A stretch of 48,399 nt of DNA from an uncultured Neomegalonema sp. (GTDB lineage: Bacteria > Pseudomonadota > Alphaproteobacteria > Rhodobacterales > Rhodobacteraceae). Location of the stretch: assembly GCA_937958625.1 (NCBI GenBank), contig CALGNO010000079.1, forward strand, positions 1 through 48,399, in the 5' to 3' direction. Of this stretch, positions 43,494 to 48,399 are shown in pieces (the stretch's first letter is position 1; every line of letters begins with the position of its first letter). The notes beneath the pieces were generated by a model. The model searched no databases and was not told the DNA's origin. It saw nothing but the letters and a program-made list of their open reading frames with translations. The translations under genes were made by a program, and so were the position numbers.

Positions 43494-44681
43494 TCAAGCG
43501 GGAGTGGCATCGTCGTCCGCCTGAGGAGCATTTGCAAACAGGTCGATGTAGGGACGATACTCGAAAATGCGATACCGGGACTGGCCCGTCTTCTCAAAGA
43601 GGATTCCGGCATCGACCATCCGTTGCACGAGACTGTTCGCCGCTTGATAGGTGATCCCGAGCCGTTCGGCAGTGTCCTGCACGTTGGTCTTCGGCGTCTG
43701 GAAAAGATTTTCGAGAGTCTTGTGACCATTGCCTGCCGTTCGGCCAAACTCTGCGGTGATGATGCTGCGATGGGCCTCACGCAGGGACACGACACGCCGC
43801 GCGGTTTCGGTTGCCTCCAGACTGACTTCGGCCACGCCGCGCAGGAAGAACTTGATCCAACCTTCCCAGTCGCCGTGATCCCGAACAGCCTGAAGCATAT
43901 CGTAATAGAGTGTCTTGTGCCGCTTGAAGTAGTGCGAGAGGTACAGAACCGGATGCTGTAGTATATCGCGCTCACAGAGCATGAACGCGATCAGCAGCCG
44001 CCCCACGCGCCCGTTGCCATCGAGAAACGGGTGGATTGTCTCGAATTGACAATGGGCCAGTCCAATCTTTATCAGCGGCGGGATCGGGGTGTCGTCATGG
44101 ATGAATGTCTCAAGCGCGCCGAGCGTATTCATCACCTCTTCGGGTGGTGGAGGGACAAAGCGGGCATCGCGCAACCCGCAGCCTGATGGTCCGATCCAGT
44201 TCTGGGAGCGACGGATTTCGCCCGGCTGCATTTCCTGCCCGCGCACACCGATCATCAGTTGTTCGTGGATTTCGCGGATCAGACGAATTGAAATGGGCAG
44301 GTCGGGCAGGCGTGCGAGCCCGTGGTTCATGGCGCGGACATAATTCAGCACTTCGTCAACGTCGCGGGGCGTCTGAGAATTAAACACTTTCGCTTCGACA
44401 TCGAGAATATCGTTCAAGGAAGATTGCGTGCCCTCGATCTGGCTGGACAGCACCGCCTCCTTTCGCACGTACATGAAAACAAAAAGGTCGGGGTTTGGCA
44501 GGGTCTGGATCGACCCATCCAACCGCCCGAGCGCACGATCTGCCTTGGAAAGCAGGGTCTGCATCTCAAGGTCGATTTGAAGGTCTGGCTGCGGGGGAAG
44601 CGGAGCCGGGTGAAAAGCCGAATACCCGTTCAGGTGACGGAGATACCGCCCGCTGCGCCCTGTTCCTGAAGTGTTCGACAT
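43494..44681 (-). CDS. Fic/DOC family adenylyltransferase with N-terminal inhibitory motif and C-terminal HTH
   Basis: 395 residues. Fic core HPFLDGNGRVGR near residue 220, with the catalytic His intact. An inhibitory-helix motif SSQIEG (S/T-x-x-x-E-G) near residue 80 marks class II Fic proteins, which are auto-inhibited. The C-terminal ~70 residues form a winged-helix-like region (NVQDTAERLGITYQAANSLVQRMVDAGILF). It probably AMPylates a protein target and may bind its own promoter, where two perfect inverted repeats occur. No antitoxin gene is next to it, fitting an inhibitory motif in cis. AT content and isolated position suggest an accessory gene. Confidence 0.9.
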   Translation of the reverse strand: MSNTSGTGRSGRYLRHLNGYSAFHPAPLPPQPDLQIDLEMQTLLSKADRALGRLDGSIQTLPNPDLFVFMYVRKEAVLSSQIEGTQSSLNDILDVEAKVFNSQTPRDVDEVLNYVRAMNHGLARLPDLPISIRLIREIHEQLMIGVRGQEMQPGEIRRSQNWIGPSGCGLRDARFVPPPPEEVMNTLGALETFIHDDTPIPPLIKIGLAHCQFETIHPFLDGNGRVGRLLIAFMLCERDILQHPVLYLSHYFKRHKTLYYDMLQAVRDHGDWEGWIKFFLRGVAEVSLEATETARRVVSLREAHRSIITAEFGRTAGNGHKTLENLFQTPKTNVQDTAERLGITYQAANSLVQRMVDAGILFEKTGQSRYRIFEYRPYIDLFANAPQADDDATPA

Positions 44682-44695
44682 TTATGTCGCTCTGC

Positions 44696-44716
44696 GTTGA
44701 ATCAGAAAGATTCAAC
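44696..44716. promoter_or_regulatory. Perfect inverted repeat upstream of the Fic gene (proximal)
   Basis: GTTGAATC-agaaa-GATTCAAC, 8-bp arms with a 5-base centre, 15 bases before the Fic ATG. Position suits a repressor operator. Confidence 0.6.
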
Positions 44717-44761
44717 CCGTCTAACACAAGGCAGCGTTTCATTACAGCGTGAAGTCAGGCG

Positions 44762-44784
44762 TAATTAAACGCAGCGTTTAATTA
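44762..44784. promoter_or_regulatory. Perfect inverted repeat upstream of the Fic gene (distal)
   Basis: TAATTAAAC-gcagc-GTTTAATTA, 9-bp arms with a 5-base centre. Half-sites resemble those of the proximal repeat (GTTxAATx). Confidence 0.6.
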
Positions 44785-44927
44785 GAATCAGCTTTTCTGC
44801 GTAAGGAAAGGCTGCGCGATGTTAGGGGCATCGCCCTTTTCCTGCGGCCCTGAAATCGCCGACGGCAAGGCGGCCCCGGTGCCGGGGGCGCTTCGGATTG
44901 ATGACGGACCTATCCTTTGATGAAGAA

Positions 44928-45012
44928 ATCCTTCGAGACGGCGCTGCGCGCCTCCTCAGGATAAGGATAACTCTCACCCTGAGGAGCGTGCGAAGCGAGT
45001 GTGTCGAAGGGT
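44928..45012. repeat. Palindromic repeat (copy C)
   Basis: Outer arms CCTTCGA (44930-44936) / TCGAAGG (45004-45010) and inner arms CTCCTCAGG (44952-44960) / CCTGAGGAG (44978-44986), the same plan and sequence as copy A in the ligase gene. Confidence 0.75.
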
Positions 45013-45037
45013 GCGAGGTTTGTCGGCAGTTTCAAAC

Positions 45038-45056
45038 GCCCCCGACCGGCGGGGGC
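45038..45056 (-). terminator. Possible terminator after phoX
   Basis: GCCCCC (45038-45043) / GGGGGC (45051-45056), 25 bases beyond the phoX stop; only GTTT follows on the minus strand. Confidence 0.45.
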
Positions 45057-45081
45057 GCTTGCTTCTTTTCGCTGGGGGAGG

Positions 45082-47094
45082 TCAGACAGCGATCTTGCCG
45101 CCGCCTTGTTTCGTCACCACCAGAACCGAGGGGCGCGGCGGGATGCCGTCCTGAAAATCGGGCCAGCGGGTTGCCGGGTCTTCGAAGGTCGAATTGCGCT
45201 CGAAACCCGGAAAGGCCAAGACACCGTCGGTGGCCGGATGCTGGACCGCGAGGAACAGGGTCTCGCCGCTGGCATCGAAATACGGCCCGCACAGCTCGCC
45301 GCCGACCGGGCAGCGGAAGAACAGCTTCGACGTGCCCCGCGCCGCGCCCTCGGTTTCGAGGGCATAGAGCCCGTCGGACTTGCCGGTCAGCGGCCAGTTG
45401 CCGCCCTGATCGGTCGAAATCCAGAGCCGCCCGTCGGCGTCGATGGCGCAGTTATCCGGCGAGGCAAACCAGCCGTGTTCGGAGGTTTCCGGGTTCCACT
45501 GGGCGCCGACCTCGGATACCGCCGGATCGCCGCAAGTCACGAGGATCGACCAGGTGCCGCGCGTCGCCGCATGGTCGCCGCCCTCCTCCTTGATCTCGAT
45601 AATATGGCCGAAGGCGTTTTCGGCGCGGGGGTTGGCGGCATTCGGCTCTGTGCGCCGGGTGTTGTTCGTCAGCATGGCATAGACTGTGCCGTCGCCCCGG
45701 GGCTGCACGTCCTCGGGCCGGTCCATCGGCGTCGCGCCGAGGGCATCGGCGGCAAGGCGCGTGTCGATCATGACATCGGCCTGGGAGGCAAAGCCGTTAT
45801 CCTCGGTCAGCGGGCCATAGCCATGGATCAGCGGCATCCACTCGACATCGCCATCCTCGCCAAAGCGCGCGACATAGAGCGTGCCCTCGGACAAGAGCTG
45901 TTTATTGGCGCTGCGGTCTTCGCCGACTTTTCCGGCGGAAACGAACTTATAGACATAATCGAAGCGGTTATCGTCGCCGGAATAGACCACGACCCGGCCA
46001 TCGGCGGACAGGCTGGTCTCGCAGCCCTCGTGGCGGAAACGGCCTAGCGCCGTGTGCTTGACCGGGATCGAGTCCGGGTCCAGCGGGTCGACCTCGACGA
46101 TCCAGCCAAAGCGGTTTTGCTCGTTGGGTTCCTTGTCGATGTTGAACCGGTCATGGTACTTGCCCCAGGCATACCAGGCCCCCGGCGTGCCGTAGCGCTT
46201 CATGCTGGCGTGCTGCGGATTGTTCGAATCCATCACCACGTTGCCTTCTTCGTCGCGGTTGTCGGTCCAGAAATACCCGTGGAAGTTCTCCTCGGCCATC
46301 AGATAGGTGCCCCAGGGCGTCATGCCCCCGGCGCAGTTGTTCATGGTGCCGAAGACGGTGGTGCCCGTCGGGTCTTCGCCGGTCTTCATCCGGTCGTGGC
46401 CGGCGGCGGGGCCGGAGATGCTCATGGCGGTATCGAGGGGAGTGATGCGGCGGTTGTACTTGCTGTCGCGGACCAGCGCCCATGTGCCGTCCGTCCCCTG
46501 AGCAATCTCGACCACCGTACCGCCATGGGCCGCCATCTCGATATCGATCAGTTCGGCGGTCATGCCCTCGAACCCCGCCCTGTCCTGACGACCGAGGCCG
46601 GGGAACATGACTTCTTCGTTGGTGTATTCGTGATTCACACAGAGCAGACCGCGCCCCGGCTCAAGCTCCAGATAGCCGACATAGTCGTTGTTATATCCGA
46701 ACTGGCCAAGCTGACTTTCGACCGTCTGGTTCTGGGGGTCGAACTCGGGTGCATCGGCGAAGATCGGATCACCCCAGCGCACGAGGATTTGTGCGTCATA
46801 ACCGTCGGCGATGTGGTGGGTCTCGTCATTGCCGCTGACCAGTTCCGTGAAGTCATAGCGACCGCTCGTCTTGGCCTGTGCCCCGGGCGCGACCATGGCC
46901 GCCGAGCCGAAAAGTGCCGTTGTCGCGGCAACCCCAAGCGTCCCGCGCAGCACGTCGCGGCGGCCATAGCGGCGCGAGATGATCGCGCCGATGGTGTTGT
47001 CGAGGCCGGGATTGGTCGGAATATCGTCAAAGGCTTCAAAGGCTTCGGCCTTGTTGCCATATTGCGGGTCGTCGATGAGTGCCTTGCGATCCAT
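45082..47094 (-). CDS. phoX: PhoX-type alkaline phosphatase, Tat-exported
   Basis: 670 residues. A twin-arginine signal lies at residues ~41-65 (RRYGRRDVLRGTLGVAATTALFG), preceded by an unusually long N-region as in other PhoX proteins. Conserved PhoX segments: RGLLCVNHEYTNEEVMFPG, NNCAGGMTPWGTYLMAEENFHGYFW, GRFRHEGCETSLSADGRVVVYSGDDNRFDYVYKFVS and NCAIDADGRLWISTDQGG, with the conserved Cys and Ca/Fe ligands. It releases phosphate from organic esters in the periplasm under phosphate limitation. Downstream of mutS; an imperfect Pho-box-like sequence precedes it. Confidence 0.9.
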   Translation of the reverse strand: MDRKALIDDPQYGNKAEAFEAFDDIPTNPGLDNTIGAIISRRYGRRDVLRGTLGVAATTALFGSAAMVAPGAQAKTSGRYDFTELVSGNDETHHIADGYDAQILVRWGDPIFADAPEFDPQNQTVESQLGQFGYNNDYVGYLELEPGRGLLCVNHEYTNEEVMFPGLGRQDRAGFEGMTAELIDIEMAAHGGTVVEIAQGTDGTWALVRDSKYNRRITPLDTAMSISGPAAGHDRMKTGEDPTGTTVFGTMNNCAGGMTPWGTYLMAEENFHGYFWTDNRDEEGNVVMDSNNPQHASMKRYGTPGAWYAWGKYHDRFNIDKEPNEQNRFGWIVEVDPLDPDSIPVKHTALGRFRHEGCETSLSADGRVVVYSGDDNRFDYVYKFVSAGKVGEDRSANKQLLSEGTLYVARFGEDGDVEWMPLIHGYGPLTEDNGFASQADVMIDTRLAADALGATPMDRPEDVQPRGDGTVYAMLTNNTRRTEPNAANPRAENAFGHIIEIKEEGGDHAATRGTWSILVTCGDPAVSEVGAQWNPETSEHGWFASPDNCAIDADGRLWISTDQGGNWPLTGKSDGLYALETEGAARGTSKLFFRCPVGGELCGPYFDASGETLFLAVQHPATDGVLAFPGFERNSTFEDPATRWPDFQDGIPPRPSVLVVTKQGGGKIAV

Positions 47095-47152
47095 GGTGTT
47101 TCTCCCCGTGAATATCGTTGATTGTGCGCCCTCTACGCCTTACTGGCGTTTT

Positions 47153-47170
47153 ATGATGGTTTCGCGACAA
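47153..47170 (-). promoter_or_regulatory. Weak Pho-box-like sequence upstream of phoX
   Basis: On the minus strand TTGTCGC-gaaa-CCATCAT, 9 of 14 positions of the CTGTCAT-N4-CTGTCAT consensus. About 60 bases before the phoX start. Suggestive only. Confidence 0.25.
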
Positions 47171-47172
47171 CC

Positions 47173-48399
47173 TTAGAGAGACTTGAGTCGGTATAGCGCG
47201 TCAAGGGCTTCGCGCGGGGTCAGGGTGTCGGGGTCGAGGTCGGCGACGGCCTTTTCCACCGGCGATGGTCCTGCCGCTTCGGCCTTGATGGCGGTGGCGG
47301 CGAAGAGGGGGAGGTCGTCGATCAGGGCGCGGATGCGGGCCTCGCCGCCGCCCTTCTCGCCGAGTTGGGCGTCTCCCTTTTCCAGCCGTTCCAGAACCTC
47401 GCGGGCGCGGGTGACGACTGACGGTGGCAGACCGGCCTTGCGCGCGACCTGCACGCCATAGCTGCGGGTGGCCGCGCCCGGCTCGACCTCGTGCAGAAAG
47501 ACGATGTCGCCCTCCCATTCGGCGACTTTCATCGCGGCGTTGCGGGTGCCGTCGAGGCGGGCGGCGAGTTCGGTCAACTCGTGGTAGTGGGTCGCGAACA
47601 GGCCCCGGCATCGGTTGACGTCGTGCAGGTGCTCGACCGTGGCCCAGGCGATGCTCAGCCCGTCGAAGGTGGCCGTGCCGCGCCCGATTTCGTCGAGGAT
47701 CACCAAGGCTCGCTCGCCGGATTGGTTCAGAATCGCGGCAGTCTCGACCATTTCGACCATGAAGGTCGAGCGCCCCCGCGCCAGATCATCCGATGCCCCG
47801 ACCCGGCTAAAGAGGCAATCGACCACGCCGATATGGGCCGCCCGTGCGGGGACGAACCCGCCCATCTGGGCCAGCACGGCGACCAGCGCGTTCTGGCGCA
47901 GGAAGGTGGATTTACCCGCCATGTTTGGCCCGGTCAGCAGCCACAGGCGCTCGTCCGACAGCGTGCAGTCATTGGCGACGAACGGCTCGCCGCTGGCCTT
48001 CAGCGCCGCCTCGACTACGGGGTGCCTTGCGGCTTCGATATGGAAGGCGAGGCTGTCGTCGATGCGGGGCCGCACCCAGCCCTCCGCCGATGCCAGCGCG
48101 CCGAGGGCCGCCGAGACATCCAGCACCGCCAGCGCCTCCGCCGCCGCTGAGATCGGCGCGGCCCGGTCCAGCACGGCGGTGCGGAGTTCCTCGAACAGCG
48201 CCAGTTCCGCCTCAATCGCCTGCGCGCCTGCGCGGGCAATGCGGCTGTCGAGATCGGCAAGCTCTCCGGTGGTGAAGCGCATGGCGTTGGCGAGGGATTG
48301 GCGGTGGATGAACCGCTCGTCCCCCATCAGCTTGTCGCCGTGGGCGGTGGGGACTTCGATGAAATAGCCCAACACGCCGTTGAATTTGATTTTCAGCGA
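47173..48399 (-). CDS. mutS: DNA mismatch repair protein MutS, C-terminal part (5' end beyond window)
   Basis: The frame is open to the last base, leaving ~408 residues: the end of the core/lever region, then the ATPase. Walker A is [32 protein letters not shown], Walker [23 protein letters not shown], and the signature [12 protein letters not shown] follows. A C-terminal helix-turn-helix dimerisation part ends the protein ([30 protein letters not shown]). MutS detects base mismatches. Confidence 0.95.
   Translation of the reverse strand, partial: SLKIKFNGVLGYFIEVPTAHGDKLMGDERFIHRQSLANAMRFTTGELADLDSRIARAGAQAIEAELALFEELRTAVLDRAAPISAAAEALAVLDVSAALGALASAEGWVRPRIDDSLAFHIEAARHPVVEAALKASGEPFVANDCTLSDERLWLLTGPNMAGKSTFLRQNALVAVLAQMGGFVPARAAHIGVVDCLFSRVGASDDLARGRSTFMVEMVETAAILNQSGERALVILDEIGRGTATFDGLSIAWATVEHLHDVNRCRGLFATHYHELTELAARLDGTRNAAMKVAEWEGDIVFLHEVEPGAATRSYGVQVARKAGLPPSVVTRAREVLERLEKGDAQLGEKGGGEARIRALIDDLPLFAATAIKAEAAGPSPVEKAVADLDPDTLTPREALDALYRLKSL

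Larger units (their letters stand above)
44682..45081. other. Intergenic region: Fic promoter, operators and palindromic repeat copy C
   Basis: 400 bases without a supported gene. From left to right: the Fic leader with two inverted repeats and a 9-bp direct repeat GCAGCGTTT exactly 40 bases apart (44731 and 44771), a GC-rich stretch (44860-44900), palindromic repeat copy C (44928-45012) and a hairpin after the phoX stop (45038-45056). Confidence 0.6.

Noticed and set aside
44898-45593. 231-codon plus-strand frame near the Fic/phoX junction
   Set aside because: Runs through palindromic repeat copy C and antisense to the phoX end; Arg-rich, no homology apparent.

Overview
The window is a high-GC (roughly 60-65% by eye) chromosomal segment from an alphaproteobacterium. 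A CcrM-type GANTC adenine methyltransferase next to rnhB, the aerobic cobaltochelatase genes cobS and cobT beside bolA and a J-domain gene, and the order lgt / MidA-type methyltransferase / pgeF / M24 peptidase all fit Rhodobacterales or a close relative; that family-level placement is inference from gene content. It carries about 50 protein genes and no tRNA, rRNA or CRISPR array that I could see. Most of it is core chromosome; accessory features are a restriction-modification island, low-complexity surface proteins and palindromic repeats.

Layout. 1-1.9 kb: end of a radical SAM protein overlapping udgX. 1.9-5.9 kb (minus): an operon of two DUF4178 proteins, a 53-residue peptide, a DUF350 protein and a membrane-fused aminopropyltransferase. 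6-9.8 kb: DUF2794, an RTX protein with tandem repeats, a gamma-glutamyltransferase homologue. 9.9-13.2 kb: a small membrane protein behind a near-consensus promoter with an SOS-like box, hspQ, an AEC transporter, a lytic transglycosylase lipoprotein, a tiny lipoprotein. 13.3-21.9 kb: bolA, a J-domain protein, a Tyr/Thr/Gln repeat protein, cobS, a type II restriction-modification pair, a coiled-coil protein, cobT, and a SRAP homologue lacking its catalytic Cys. 21.9-28.2 kb: allantoicase, extensin-like protein, rlmJ, an ATP-dependent DNA ligase interrupted in frame by a palindromic repeat, a ClpP-like protein, a zinc metallopeptidase. 28.3-32.6 kb: ccrM with a GANTC-rich promoter, rnhB, a small membrane protein, a PA0069-type radical SAM protein, a second glycine-zipper repeat lipoprotein. 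32.9-37.3 kb: sterol desaturase, Fe-S protein, SixA, TerB-like, Gfo/Idh/MocA oxidoreductase, PNPOx-like and CBU_0592-like proteins. 37.4-48.4 kb (all minus): a 630-residue lipoprotein, M24 homologue, pgeF, MidA-type methyltransferase, lgt, a Fic protein with two perfect inverted repeats upstream, phoX, and the C-terminal part of mutS.

The most interesting observations are: (1) the C5-methyltransferase of the restriction-modification island has conserved motif IX in a different reading frame from motifs I-VIII and X, implying two compensating frameshifts about 66 bases apart (real mutation or assembly error); (2) a 93-bp palindromic element lies inside the DNA ligase gene and adds exactly 31 codons, with related copies elsewhere in the window; (3) five GANTC sites lie in the 123-bp ccrM promoter region; (4) the SRAP protein lacks both Cys2 and the active-site Glu; (5) the DUF4178/DUF350/aminopropyltransferase operon is a coherent, little-characterised membrane system.
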